Counted from the stretch's first letter, positions 9,901 to 19,070 are shown. The stretch is 49,107 nt of DNA from Paenibacillus xylanilyticus (GCF_013359935.1 NZ_JABMCB010000119.1:1-49107); one strand, 5' to 3'. Notes: generated from the letters alone by a model not told the origin. Numbers and translations: made by a program.

Positions 9901-11328
9901 TCAGCTAATAAAAGGGATCTTGATTTCAAACGTAGTTCCTTCTCCAACCATACTTTTAACAGCTAGTTTCCCCATATGATCATCTATTATTTTATAACAC
10001 ATCATTAAACCTAGACCTGTCCCTTTTTCTTTTGTCGTGAAAAAGGGTTCACCTAAACGGTGAATTAATGTTTCAGGAATACCAACACCTTGATCTGTAA
10101 AACGAATGTAGATATTGTTCGCTTGAACAAAAGAGGAGATAGTTATTATTCCGCCCCGGGGCATAGATTCAATTGCATTTTTTATAATATTAATAAATAC
10201 TTGCTTGATTTCAATCTCAGAACACTTCACTAATGGAAGACAGCTCTCCACTTGCATATGAAATTGAATATTATTTAAAGTGGCCTGGGCTTCTAATAGA
10301 GTAATGACATTCTGCAGGATGATCCCCACATCATATTTTTTAAAGCTCATCGAGTTTGGCTTTGCTAGAGTTAAAAACTCACTAATTATACTATTGATAC
10401 GGTCGATTTCGGCTACCATAATTTCGCCGTAATCTGAATCCCATTTTTTTCTTAATTGCATTAATTGTAAGAACCCACGCAGAGTGGTTAGAGGATTACG
10501 GACCTCGTGTGCAAAACCAGCCGCTAATTGGCCGACCACATTTAATTTATCTGCTTTTCGAAGGAAGTCTTCTGACCTTTTACGTTCAGAAATATCTTTC
10601 GTGATCCCGTTAAGAGCAATAACATTACCCTGAGCATCCTTTAAAGGGGATAATGTTAAATGGATATTTACCATTTCTCCATCCTTACGTGATGTAGCAG
10701 TTTCGAAACTGATCACTTCCATTCCTTTTTGTAACCGCTTCCTGAATTCTATAAATTCTGACTTCATAACTATGGGGAAAGAAAAGACCTCCTCCCCAAT
10801 TAGCTCATCTTCTCTCCAACCAAATATTTTCTCAAAAGAATGATTGGCTCGGATGACTTTACCCTCCATATCTGCGATAAATATGCCATCAACAGAGTTC
10901 CCAAATAAAGATTCCATCAACTCTTTTGTTGCTCTTAGTTCTTCCTCAGCTTTCTTTCGTTCTGTGATATCTACACAAGAAGCAATGACCTCAATCACCG
11001 TACCTGATTGTCTGATGGGTCGTAAGGATGCAAGGTAGAATATCCCTGCTTTTTCCCCTTCGTAGGAGATCCCCTCTGTTCCTTGCCAGGCTTCATTATA
11101 AAAAGTTTCTTTATACTCAGCTATATCGGAGGGAAGAAAATCTTTTAGTTCCTTTCCAATAATCATTTCAGGAGACAAGCCAATTTTATAAAGTAGCTGC
11201 CCTGCGCAGAACGTATGTATAAATCGACCTTGATTTAATTCGAATTTGAAAGTCATTCCTTGTTGTTCCGAGAGAATTTCGCTAAATTGTTGATGGGCGA
11301 ACTGTACAAGCTGGCCTCTTTTGTTCAT
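9901..11328 (-). CDS. PAS-domain sensor histidine kinase (sporulation-kinase-like)
   Basis: This is a cytosolic 475-residue kinase. Two PAS domains occupy about 20-128 and 132-250, each ending in the PAC-type D-I-(T/S)-E-R-K. The HisKA dimerisation helix carries the phospho-acceptor His274 in G-F-A-H-E-V-R-N-P-L. The HATPase_c domain shows N-I-I-K-N-A-I-E-S-M (N box), D-Q-G-V-G-I-P-E (G1) and G-T-G-L-G-L (G2). There is no transmembrane segment, so it senses an internal signal. This layout is that of KinA/KinE-type orphan kinases feeding the Spo0 phosphorelay. No response-regulator gene lies beside it, which fits an orphan kinase. ATG 11328 follows GGGGTGAG by 8 nt. A plasmid-borne phosphorelay kinase could bias host sporulation, but that is inference. 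Confidence 0.88.
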   Translation of the reverse strand: MNKRGQLVQFAHQQFSEILSEQQGMTFKFELNQGRFIHTFCAGQLLYKIGLSPEMIIGKELKDFLPSDIAEYKETFYNEAWQGTEGISYEGEKAGIFYLASLRPIRQSGTVIEVIASCVDITERKKAEEELRATKELMESLFGNSVDGIFIADMEGKVIRANHSFEKIFGWREDELIGEEVFSFPIVMKSEFIEFRKRLQKGMEVISFETATSRKDGEMVNIHLTLSPLKDAQGNVIALNGITKDISERKRSEDFLRKADKLNVVGQLAAGFAHEVRNPLTTLRGFLQLMQLRKKWDSDYGEIMVAEIDRINSIISEFLTLAKPNSMSFKKYDVGIILQNVITLLEAQATLNNIQFHMQVESCLPLVKCSEIEIKQVFINIIKNAIESMPRGGIITISSFVQANNIYIRFTDQGVGIPETLIHRLGEPFFTTKEKGTGLGLMMCYKIIDDHMGKLAVKSMVGEGTTFEIKIPFIS

Positions 11329-11544
11329 ATGTTATTCTCACCCCGGATAAGATTCGATTTCAAGGTAGATTCGACGATTATATAACATTTTCCTTCCACA
11401 TAACGGGCTGATGTCGTTTTACAAATTTACACTATGTTAAACTAACGTTTCCCGTTAGTTGAATGATGATTTTACTTTCACAATTTCAAAATCCCTATAA
11501 GTAATCAAAAAGCGGGTCTCGAATTCAATTACATTCTTATTCTT

Positions 11545-11964
11545 TTATGTTGCATTAAGAATGAATTGTCCTTCTTCAGCTTTAATTTCAAAGAAGTACT
11601 TTGTATCATTATTCAGGTGATCTAAATGCTTGCTGGTCCCAGGAGATACTTGGAATTCCTCAATGACAATATCCCCTTTTGCATCTTTAACTCTCAATAA
11701 CACGTTTCGGTCACTGTTGGCACCATTAGTGATTGCCTTGTGCCAGAAGATAGAATCGTATTCAATTGAGTCCTTACCGTCAAATATTATAGGCTTCCAT
11801 CCGTCTGAGGCGTCTTCAGCAGCAATAACAGAGGTTAACTTTGGCGAAAAATAATTATGAACATGTCCTACATTGAGATAAATCTGATATGAACAAACAA
11901 AAACTATTGTTACGGTTAGCAGTAAACCAATAAGGCCAATGATCTTAGATTTAACATTAACCAT
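11545..11964 (-). CDS. Small membrane-anchored or secreted protein, unknown
   Basis: 139 residues. After a short basic start (V-K-S-K), residues 8-30 form one hydrophobic helix, which is either an uncleaved anchor or a signal peptide. The remainder is an exported-looking beta-rich domain with a conserved-looking K-S-I-E-Y-D-S-I-F-W-H and a C-terminal Y-F-F-E-I-K-A-E-E-G-Q-F-I-L. I recognise no family. The ribosome site is perfect (AAGGAGG, 9 nt before ATG 11964), so expression is well supported. It lies between the kinase and another small membrane gene, all leftward but with gaps of 90-200 bp, so co-transcription is possible but not shown. Confidence 0.7.
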   Translation of the reverse strand: MVNVKSKIIGLIGLLLTVTIVFVCSYQIYLNVGHVHNYFSPKLTSVIAAEDASDGWKPIIFDGKDSIEYDSIFWHKAITNGANSDRNVLLRVKDAKGDIVIEEFQVSPGTSKHLDHLNNDTKYFFEIKAEEGQFILNAT

Positions 11965-12057
11965 TTCATGATTCCTCCTTATTAATTGTATTGTTAAACA
12001 TAAAAGGAGTGCAACTGTTCAAGAAGTTAATTTACTTTATTTTACTTTCTAGAAAAG

Positions 12058-12300
12058 CTAAATAAAATCCTTTTTTAACGAAACTAACCTGCCCATGTTT
12101 AACAGATAAATCAATCCAGCAACTGTAAACGAGCATACACCAGCTAAAGCAGACCATGTAGCAACTTTCTTCTTTATTTTACGGTCTTCATTAGACTCTG
12201 AATAAAAATTACCTCTTTGTTGGTTACCAGTCGTCCATGCTCCGATACAAATTCCAGAAACAAAAATGAAAATGATCCCTAGATAAATAAAAAAATTCAC
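12058..12300 (-). CDS. Small two-helix membrane protein, DUF5316-like
   Basis: 80 residues with hydrophobic helices at about 3-22 and 50-68, separated by a polar loop containing T-G-N-Q-Q-R-G-N-F-Y-S-E-S-N-E-D-R-K. The G-x-R-x-N-x-x-(T/S)-E-x-x-E-D-R pattern followed by a second helix resembles the DUF5316 family of small Bacillus membrane proteins. I place it there from memory with moderate confidence. The start is GTG at 12300, 7 nt after GGAAGGAAG. Function unknown. Confidence 0.6.
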   Translation of the reverse strand: MNFFIYLGIIFIFVSGICIGAWTTGNQQRGNFYSESNEDRKIKKKVATWSALAGVCSFTVAGLIYLLNMGRLVSLKKDFI

Positions 12301-12390
12301 AATTCATCTTCCTTCCCATTACCCAAGTTCTTAATAAAACGTTTATTATAGGAAAAAGTTGCATGCGAAGAAGTGAAGTCCTATTTACGT

Positions 12391-12480
12391 TAACCTGCAG
12401 GTTAGTTGAACAAAAGCAGCTGATCATATTGATCCGCTGCTTTCTTTGTAATATTGAGCTATCGTTTCCCGTTAACCTAA
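12391..12480. repeat. Dispersed intergenic hairpin element (second copy)
   Basis: A perfect 14-bp palindrome TAACCTGCAGGTTA (12391-12404) leads into a hairpin (arms AAAGCAGCTGATC and GATCCGCTGCTTT, about 12414-12443) and then GCTATCGTTTCCCGTTA. The same order of elements occurs at 9.6 kb, and the last block alone recurs near 11.44 kb. No gene is present in 12301-12540. Confidence 0.55.
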
Positions 12481-12540
12481 TGAAGGCAAAAATCAAATCC
12501 AACACAGGAAAAACGTATATTGCAACAATATTATTACAAT

Positions 12541-12580
12541 AAAACAACCCCAATCAATTAAATACGACTGGGGTTGTTTT
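12541..12580 (-). terminator. Terminator of the SLH-protein gene
   Basis: The arms AAAACAACCCCA (12541-12552) and TGGGGTTGTTTT (12569-12580) are exact complements. The hairpin lies 38 bp beyond the stop of the SLH gene, and its distal arm ends in a T run on both strands, so it may act bidirectionally. Confidence 0.8.
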
Positions 12581-12617
12581 CAATTATATCTGCTACGCCC
12601 TGCTCGACTGATTCTAT

Positions 12618-15600
12618 TTAGTATTGATAATCTGTTGGTGCTCCCGCTGGAAATGAACCACGAGCTGCTTCCCTTACCTGGACAACATCACCAGGTTGTA
12701 TTTGAACTGCTTTATCTACATTCAATGCAATCCACACTACTCCACCATCCAGCGAGTATTCCAGCGTAGGTAGTGAAGTTAATAGCGCATTGTTACCCGT
12801 TAGAACATGAACTTGAGATGTGAATGTAAAACTTTTGGCTGGACCTGCTGGAAGAATATCACTTGCCTTTTCCCGAAGAAGGATTGTTAGATCTCCTGGG
12901 AATTGCGGTGGATTCTCTTCATCATACGTAGTCCACGTTTCTCCATCGTTCGATGAATACTCCATTGCAGATGATATATAACCTGTATCGAATGTGTTTC
13001 CAGCATCGTTTATGCCAATATACATGTATACATTATCAACAAAGCTGACAAACTCCGTCTCCCCAGCTGGTACCTGATTAACTGGATCGGCTTTGACCCG
13101 AACTTTTACATAAACATCACCAGGAAAGACTGGAGGGTTGTCTTCATCATAAGAAATCCAATTTACCCCGTTATCAACGGTAAACTCCATGGACGAATCT
13201 GCACCAATCAATATATTTCTTGCATCGTCATTCGTTATAGATGGTGCAGCAGGAGCTAAAGGCAACGTATCTTTGATCGTTATACCAATAGTTGCTGTTT
13301 CAGACCCATCCTGCAGCAAAGCTCTTAGAAGCAATTGATTGGCATCTGCAGGGATTACTGTACCTTGTGGCAAGGTATAACGATTCCCATCATTTTTATC
13401 AACTGTAGTTAAGGACGATACCGGCTGTCCCCCATTGCCCCACAATAGTTCAAATCCAACAACAGAACTATTCTCTGCTCCAGGTATCCAAACAATTTCT
13501 CCTCCGATGTGTCCTGCCGTTGTATCGGTATCGACAAACGAAACGGAAATCGGAACCGATGAAGATTGGCTATATGCCAGCTCATAAGCAGATCGAATTT
13601 CTTCAATACTAGTAAACTTAGATTCAGGCAATACATTTCGTTTATTTAAAACTGTCTGAGCAATTTCTGTTCGAGCGACTTGGTGTAGAGCGTTGTAAAG
13701 ATCCGCATCAATAGTTAGCACATCTGCAACTCTCTTTAGGTAGTATTCAATTTGTGCAGCATTTTGTGAATTGTTGAAATCCCGGATTGCACTTGCTTCC
13801 GTGTTAGACGGAGCTGGATACGCTTGATTTACTGCACCGATAATTTGTTGAACATCATTGAATGTCATATACTGTCCTGCTTGTAGCGCCAATGCTTCCT
13901 GATATCGTAAGCCGTTAAATTCGTTTAACCCCAGCTCTTGTTTTAGCGGAGACGGATACGCTTCGAGGATATGCATGACCGCTTCACCTTTAGTAGGATC
14001 AACGGTATTGCCGGTTTCAATAGCTAGCTGCTTCGTAATAAGATTAACGACTTCCGGTCCAGAGTAACTTCCATGACCCCCAAAAGAAATGGAAGTCGGA
14101 CTACCTGAAGGACTTGTGTACTTGATAGATAATGCATTTTTCACAAACTGCCAATCCAGTCGATACGATGTACCATCACCCAAAGTTACTGGATCAAAAT
14201 GTATCGTCATAATTGCCATATCTGGTATCGTTAAGTCCCATTCGAGTTTATCAATTTCAATGAAACCATAACCATAGTTACGAAGGCGGCCATCTTTAAA
14301 TATGGCTGCAGGATCTGTCGTAGTCGTAGCTGGAGGCGTAAGCACACCATTGAACTGAATACTAATTTGATCTAGGTTTGTCGTGTCATACGGTAGAACT
14401 GTCACATCATTTGTACGATAATTGCTAATGTTTAAATAGAGTGGGTATGGCGATTCTTCACCAGCATTTTTAAATACAATCCAGAGACCATATGCTTTTG
14501 ATTTCTCTAATCCTTCGATCGTGAATGTCTTAAGCTCATTAGCTGTTACTGAAACCTCACCATGTGCATAAGAGAAATCACCTGGAAGAGTTCCACTTTT
14601 AATTTGCTCTACTGTAGGGCGCACATTATCGTCTAATTTGACAGCCATGTAATAGACTTGTCCCGTTTTCGTGGAGGTTAACATGGCATCCGCAGTGGTT
14701 TCCGTTCGATTCTTGTACGTTTTCACAGTAAACGGATTCCTGATCGATGTACCAGGATTCGGGTTTGGAGTCGTTGGTGTAGTACCGGTACCAGGGTTTG
14801 TAGGGGTTACACTACCGCCACCGGTATTTCCAGTGTTACTACCACTAGAAGGTGCTGTACTACCCCCTCCAGTTGGAGCAGTGTAACTCGGATTCGATGA
14901 TCCGTTTATCGTAGCAATCTGTGTTTTAACTCTATCAAAGTTTAAAATCACTTGTTCTGGAGAAACTCCAGCTGGTAGCACGATATGTTGAATAGTTACG
15001 TTTGGCGGGAAAGAAATCTTACTTGTTGTATCTTTGATGGTCACGGATCCTATCATTCCTGTTCCTTGTAGCGCCACTGTCCCAGAACCATTAATCGTCA
15101 CAGATTCAAGTTGGCCATTACCTGAGATAGATGTTTCTTCATTGCCCGTATTGATTTCTAAATTACGAACGTGTGCATACAACGAAGCATTTTGAACCCC
15201 TTCTCCTATCGTTACACGCTCATAAGTGATAGAAGGATCGCCCCATAAACCAGAAAGCTTCGACTCAATGTTCACGTTTTGAACAACCGTTTTATTGATT
15301 GCTTCTACGCGAACCTCTTCTTTTGAGATGTTCATCTCTTGGAGGGACGATTGATCAAATACAACCGTATTATCGTCTCCACCTTTAACATAAGTTGTAC
15401 CTTGAACTGTAATATTATCTGCGTAGAAATCATTATTCAGTTCTTTACCTATTTCGAAATCACCCTTAATGGTGATGTTCTTAATGGTTATGTAGTCTGC
15501 AGCAACCTTTACCTTACCCTCTACAACTGCTTTACCTGCATCTAGTACAGTATTCCCAGAAAACTCTTCCTTACCTTCGGCTGCAGCTTGTCCTGGTGCT

Positions 15601-16415
15601 ACAAGTTCAAGGGCTAAGATTTTGGTAATTTGACCATCTACTGTTTCAACTCGAATGCCCGCTTTTGTTAATGCAGCGACATTATTCTCTGAGAAGAAGG
15701 ACTTTAAAGGATCTGAAACACGGTAAGAAGTGTTACCAATCGTGACACTACCATTTTCTATTTTCTCAATGGTTTGAAGATTCATATTGCTCTGCATCTC
15801 GTCCACTCTTAACAGAATAGCAGCTAGTTCTTGTCGAATGACTGGCATCTGAGGATGGAAATTCCCATTGCTCCCCGTCATGATTCCGGAAGAAACCATG
15901 GAAGACACCGCATCTTTTGCCCAACTCGATATCTTTTGGTTATCTTTGAGAGCTGATAGATCTTCGCTTGATTCTACTTGTGTAGCACGACTCAAGATCG
16001 TAGCCAACTCTTCTCGAGTGAGAACATTTTTAGGACGGAACGTCCCTTGGCTCCCTTGCATCCATCCGACCTTTTTAACAGCCTCTATTGCACTAACACT
16101 CCATGAATTACTAGGGACATCAGAATACGATGATGATACAGTGTCACTTTGCTCAAGACCCATAACATTGGCAAGAGCTACCGCAGCTTCTTGACGAGTG
16201 ACTTGCTGCAATGGATGGAAGTATCCTTCTCGATCCCCATTTACGAGCAGTTTTTGATGAGCTTCTTGAATGAGTGCTTGCGCCCATGGTGAAGCCTGTT
16301 CTAGATCTTTTAACGTTGCTTCTGAAGCATAAGAGACATTTGAATGCATCGCTGTGCTCAGCGTAAGGGCTATTGTTGCAATAGCGGTGACTCCTAGTTT
16401 CTTCGAATTAGCCAT
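12618..16415 (-). CDS. S-layer-homology (SLH) domain cell-surface protein with DUF4073-like repeats
   Basis: 1,265 residues from ATG 16415, just after AGGAGG. An upstream in-frame ATG at 16475 has no ribosome site. A signal peptide covers about 1-30 (cut near S-Y-A-S-E-A). Three SLH domains follow (about 33-210), recognisable by V-T-R-Q-E-A-A-V-A-L-A, L-T-R-E-E-L-A-T-I-L and I-R-Q-E-L-A-A-I-L, and these anchor the protein to pyruvylated wall polymer. Next come a Thr/Val/Asn-rich beta-solenoid-like stretch, a Gly/Ser then Pro/Thr linker, Ig-like domains, an alpha-helical segment rich in A-Y-P-(A/S)-P motifs, and at the C-terminus three repeats of the type M-E-(F/Y)-S-x-D-G-x-x-W-x-x-Y-(D/N) ... 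F-P-G-D, as in DUF4073 of Paenibacillus surface proteins. It is probably an S-layer-associated adhesin or enzyme scaffold. No catalytic motif is evident. Confidence 0.88.
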   Translation of the reverse strand: MANSKKLGVTAIATIALTLSTAMHSNVSYASEATLKDLEQASPWAQALIQEAHQKLLVNGDREGYFHPLQQVTRQEAAVALANVMGLEQSDTVSSSYSDVPSNSWSVSAIEAVKKVGWMQGSQGTFRPKNVLTREELATILSRATQVESSEDLSALKDNQKISSWAKDAVSSMVSSGIMTGSNGNFHPQMPVIRQELAAILLRVDEMQSNMNLQTIEKIENGSVTIGNTSYRVSDPLKSFFSENNVAALTKAGIRVETVDGQITKILALELVAPGQAAAEGKEEFSGNTVLDAGKAVVEGKVKVAADYITIKNITIKGDFEIGKELNNDFYADNITVQGTTYVKGGDDNTVVFDQSSLQEMNISKEEVRVEAINKTVVQNVNIESKLSGLWGDPSITYERVTIGEGVQNASLYAHVRNLEINTGNEETSISGNGQLESVTINGSGTVALQGTGMIGSVTIKDTTSKISFPPNVTIQHIVLPAGVSPEQVILNFDRVKTQIATINGSSNPSYTAPTGGGSTAPSSGSNTGNTGGGSVTPTNPGTGTTPTTPNPNPGTSIRNPFTVKTYKNRTETTADAMLTSTKTGQVYYMAVKLDDNVRPTVEQIKSGTLPGDFSYAHGEVSVTANELKTFTIEGLEKSKAYGLWIVFKNAGEESPYPLYLNISNYRTNDVTVLPYDTTNLDQISIQFNGVLTPPATTTTDPAAIFKDGRLRNYGYGFIEIDKLEWDLTIPDMAIMTIHFDPVTLGDGTSYRLDWQFVKNALSIKYTSPSGSPTSISFGGHGSYSGPEVVNLITKQLAIETGNTVDPTKGEAVMHILEAYPSPLKQELGLNEFNGLRYQEALALQAGQYMTFNDVQQIIGAVNQAYPAPSNTEASAIRDFNNSQNAAQIEYYLKRVADVLTIDADLYNALHQVARTEIAQTVLNKRNVLPESKFTSIEEIRSAYELAYSQSSSVPISVSFVDTDTTAGHIGGEIVWIPGAENSSVVGFELLWGNGGQPVSSLTTVDKNDGNRYTLPQGTVIPADANQLLLRALLQDGSETATIGITIKDTLPLAPAAPSITNDDARNILIGADSSMEFTVDNGVNWISYDEDNPPVFPGDVYVKVRVKADPVNQVPAGETEFVSFVDNVYMYIGINDAGNTFDTGYISSAMEYSSNDGETWTTYDEENPPQFPGDLTILLREKASDILPAGPAKSFTFTSQVHVLTGNNALLTSLPTLEYSLDGGVVWIALNVDKAVQIQPGDVVQVREAARGSFPAGAPTDYQY

Positions 16416-16490
16416 AATTCCTCCTGTTTTGTGAGTCTTATTCCCTATCTTTGAAACTTTAGACCTAATAATCATAATATGTAACTTAGA

Positions 16491-16862
16491 TTATAACAAT
16501 ATATAATTTCCAAATTTATCACTTTGAATGTAGAATTTTGTCTTTTTTGAAACTGTAGGATACACAATGTATGTGGATTTAACATCAGTCTCCCCTAAAG
16601 CCGCTAGGTTTGCCGTCAATGTCTCGCCGCCCTCCTCCCAAACCCTGGTCACAAAGACGGCTGGTCCACAAACAGTTACTTGAGCCAATCGAAAGCATGG
16701 GCAAAGTAACCGGCTTGCCAGTGAGAGTTGTTGAATCCCCTACAGTCAAATATAAATTGTTCCCTAGCTTGACATGATCGCGCCTCGACTTCTCAAACAG
16801 TTCTTACCAATATGTACCTAGTAGTGACGGAACGTCCTTTATAACAGGTTCCTGCCCTGGCA
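16491..16862 (-). pseudogene. Frameshifted remnant of an Ig-like secreted-protein gene
   Basis: The minus strand reads as a protein-like sequence in two frames. One ends with T-V-G-D-S-T-T-L-T-G-K-P-V-T-L, and after a shift near 16690 another runs A-Q-V-T-V-C-G-P-A-V-F-V-T-R-V-W-E-E-G-G-E-T-L-T-A. Together they look like one beta-rich extracellular domain. An in-frame stop also interrupts the upstream part. No ribosome site is seen for the downstream 65-codon frame. It may be debris of a second surface-protein gene next to the SLH gene. Confidence 0.4.
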
Positions 16863-16876
16863 AAACGTCAACAATC

Positions 16877-17419
16877 TTATTCACCCGCTTTAAGCTCGTT
16901 AATTCGATATACCCCAAGCAACTCATACTTGATTACTAAATAAAATAGGAACTCATAGTAGCTGCGCCCCGTCTCCTTGTATTTCTTCCATTCATCGTCA
17001 ATGAGACAGGTTGTCATTTTAATCTGACCACGTACAAAGTACGACTTTTGCTGATACTCTAATCCAGTTTCGTTCTTTTCAATTCTGATAAATTCATTGA
17101 TTTGTTGTGTCAGCAATTCTCGAAATTGTTCTGGTTTTACACATACAGTAGGAAAGTCAGCTTCACTCATAAAAACATCTTCCTTTTCAATTACGAGAGT
17201 GAATGTATCGGGATAAATTAAGTTTAATGTTTTTAGCACACTTTCAGCTTTTTGTTCATCTCTGAATATAAGACGTTCTTCTTTCAAAAGAGTATCACTA
17301 TAACTATGAGTAATCTTAGGCTTGAGCCAAAATTTAGTTGTGTTTTTATGAGGAGCTACGGAACTTACCCATGAACCTCTTGTGTTATTTTTAATACTTG
17401 CGATATATTGTTTAGTCAT
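16877..17419 (-). CDS. Hypothetical protein, 180 aa
   Basis: No family recognised. It is a soluble, mixed alpha/beta protein without signal peptide or membrane segment. The middle is acidic, and the C-terminal half is rich in aromatic and charged residues (Y-Y-E-F-L-F-Y-L-V-I-K-Y-E-L-L-G-V-Y-R). The ribosome site before ATG 17419 is weak (TAGGGCT). It stands alone between the SLH region and decayed sequence, and its codon use looks ordinary for the window. Confidence 0.6.
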   Translation of the reverse strand: MTKQYIASIKNNTRGSWVSSVAPHKNTTKFWLKPKITHSYSDTLLKEERLIFRDEQKAESVLKTLNLIYPDTFTLVIEKEDVFMSEADFPTVCVKPEQFRELLTQQINEFIRIEKNETGLEYQQKSYFVRGQIKMTTCLIDDEWKKYKETGRSYYEFLFYLVIKYELLGVYRINELKAGE

Positions 17420-17663
17420 AATATTCAGCCCTATCTATCATAATGGTTTCTTATTTTCTACCCTCCACCTCTACAACATAACGGTAAACGACTAGACTTG
17501 TCCGGTAACGACACAGTCATATGTACCACCTTGCCCCAACTACCCATTTGCCATTTTTCAACTACCTCTTTCAAATTTTATGCCCACCTGATCGACATCG
17601 CTGCAATCTCCAGATCCTCAATGCGGTATTACGCGTAAACCACCTGAAGAAAGACATAGAAAT

Positions 17664-17843
17664 TCAATAGCTGCAGTCACTAATATCAACCCCGAATTCT
17701 TTCGCTACTTCACCTATGAGCTGAATACAGTCTTCCGGATTTTCGTTTTCAGCAGCTGCTTTTTGAACTAGACGAAATGCTACAGCAAAAGAATTCCCTG
17801 GAGCCGCCAAAAACTTTTCTCTTATTTTTTCTTTATTCATCAT
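17664..17843 (-). CDS. Small acidic alpha-helical protein, 59 aa
   Basis: A short gene with a good ribosome site (AAAGGAG, 7 nt before a double ATG at 17843). It starts M-M-N-K-E-K-I-R-E-K-F and ends G-V-D-I-S-D-C-S-Y. It is predicted to be helical, with an acidic middle (A-E-N-E-N-P-E-D). The helical N-terminus followed by G-V-D-I-S faintly recalls Nif11-type leader peptides, but there is no double-glycine site and no modifying enzyme nearby, so I do not claim it. The surrounding 17420-17663 shows no other gene. Confidence 0.55.
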   Translation of the reverse strand: MMNKEKIREKFLAAPGNSFAVAFRLVQKAAAENENPEDCIQLIGEVAKEFGVDISDCSY

Positions 17844-17884
17844 TACACTCTCCTTTAAGTAGTTCTGAACTATTCATTTAATTG

Positions 17885-18411
17885 TTAACGTGGGCCGGAG
17901 CCGCTTCAGCTCCCGGAGCATGAAGTCCAGCTGGTCGACTCCACAGCTACAGTAAAGTCCTTGAATCCTGGTGTTGTATAAATTATAGTCTTTTGAAGAA
18001 TATTGGGATCACCGGTTTCTTTGAAGTGTCCCATTAACAGTGCCACCTGATCCAGCAGTACGGATGGGTTATCTGTTAACAAGTTCATGTCCAAAAGTAT
18101 GCGTCATGTTGTGACAAGCCAGAGTTTTCATCCTCGTTCGCTTCCCATACTTTTCCACGATATGTTGGACTGCACGAACAGACATTTTTGCTTTCCAATC
18201 CTTCCTCAAGCTTCTTGCATGTGCCGTTTGTAATTTGCAATATATCTTAGAATGACTGTACCTCGATCTTTAAGATGCGGATCTACTTGCAACAACCATT
18301 TCGAAAATTTACTCCAGCTCGCTTTGTAGTTTGCAATTGTCTTAGGATCTAGTCCTTTCTCAACTAGGTGCTGTAAGAATGAATCAAAAAAATTTGAGTC
18401 ATTTGTAGTTC
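17885..18411 (-). pseudogene. Decayed tyrosine recombinase/phage-type integrase
   Basis: Three blocks of an integrase can be read in different minus-strand frames. The N-terminal SAM-like core-binding block includes L-V-E-K-G-L-D-P-K-T-I-A-N-Y-K and ends at a stop near 18214. The box II block includes C-H-N-M-T-H-T-F-G-H-E-L-V-N. The C-terminal block includes L-L-D-Q-V-A-L-L-M-G-H-F-K-E and I-Y-T-T-P-G-F-K-D-F-T-V-A-V-E, with the Tyr context of the catalytic box. The middle domain with the first catalytic Arg is missing, box II Arg is Thr, and at least three frame breaks occur. It marks an old mobile-element insertion and cannot make a functional enzyme. Confidence 0.8.
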
Positions 18412-18568
18412 ATTCATTTTTCAATTATAGAAGATGACGATTTTTTGCGTCTTACGTAATTATTTACTGTCGGTTCGTAAATCTATTATACCGCACTTTT
18501 GGCATCTTCTATTTAGAGAAGTCGACCAACGGTCCAATACCTCCCTCCTAACCGGAATCACCTCACGC

Positions 18569-18595
18569 TTTACTTTAGGTAACTTAAAGTAAAGG
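18569..18595. promoter_or_regulatory. Perfect 10-bp inverted repeat before the RHH/zinc-ribbon gene
   Basis: CTTTACTTTA (18569-18578) and TAAAGTAAAG (18586-18595) are exact complements around a 7-nt centre. The right arm ends directly against the ribosome site of the 127-residue gene. RHH proteins bind short palindromes and usually repress their own genes, so this is a likely autoregulatory operator. As RNA it would fold next to the ribosome site and could act on translation instead. Confidence 0.6.
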
Positions 18596-18609
18596 GGGAA
18601 TTACAGCAG

Positions 18610-18993
18610 ATGGAATGCATGAATTGTGGCAGTACAAATGATACCACTGATTTGTTATCCAATAACGAGAAAGTTATTTTATGTGTTGATTGCAGATTTG
18701 ATCTTGCTACCGGGAAACTGAAGCTCCCACTCAAAACTATGGGCAGGCCCTTCCTGGGAATCACCAAAAAGGTTTCACTTACGATGACCAAACAGTTGTG
18801 GGAACACTTGGAAGTCAAATCCTACAATAACCGTTCTGTTTACCTTCGCTCTTTAGTGAATCGGGATTTTCAGGAAATGATTAGGGATAATGAAGCCTGC
18901 TTGGGTTATGCGATTCTTGGGGCCAAACGGCTTGGCTATTCATCGGAACAGATCGAGCTGCTTGTTAAGGCGATTAACGGAGAAAGAATTTGA
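18610..18993 (+). CDS. Zinc-ribbon plus ribbon-helix-helix DNA-binding protein
   Basis: 127 residues. A compact zinc site is formed by Cys3, Cys6, Cys25 and Cys28 (two C-x2-C pairs). Residues ~50-90 fit an RHH (MetJ/Arc) fold: strand K-K-V-S-L-T-M, helix T-K-Q-L-W-E-H-L, turn with N-N-R-S, and second helix V-Y-L-R-S-L-V-N-R-D-F. The C-terminal helix region (A-I-L-G-A-K-R-L-G-Y-S) may serve oligomerisation. The ribosome site is a G5 run about 11 nt upstream. A perfect inverted repeat lies just before it, and a strong terminator follows the gene, so it is a monocistronic autoregulator candidate. A toxin partner, which RHH antitoxins would have, is not adjacent. Confidence 0.7.
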   Translation: MECMNCGSTNDTTDLLSNNEKVILCVDCRFDLATGKLKLPLKTMGRPFLGITKKVSLTMTKQLWEHLEVKSYNNRSVYLRSLVNRDFQEMIRDNEACLGYAILGAKRLGYSSEQIELLVKAINGERI

Positions 18994-19070
18994 TGTAATT
19001 TCAGTTGGTGAAGCTCGGAAGGAGTATGAAGAATCAGAGCACTAATTTATGACTATAACGGAATACTGAG

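Noticed and set aside
12618..16415. SLH protein as a glycosidase or other enzyme
   Set aside because: No catalytic signature is visible between the SLH and DUF4073-like regions.
17664..17843. Nif11-type RiPP precursor
   Set aside because: Only a vague likeness at the N-terminus, no leader cleavage site and no modifying enzyme in the window.
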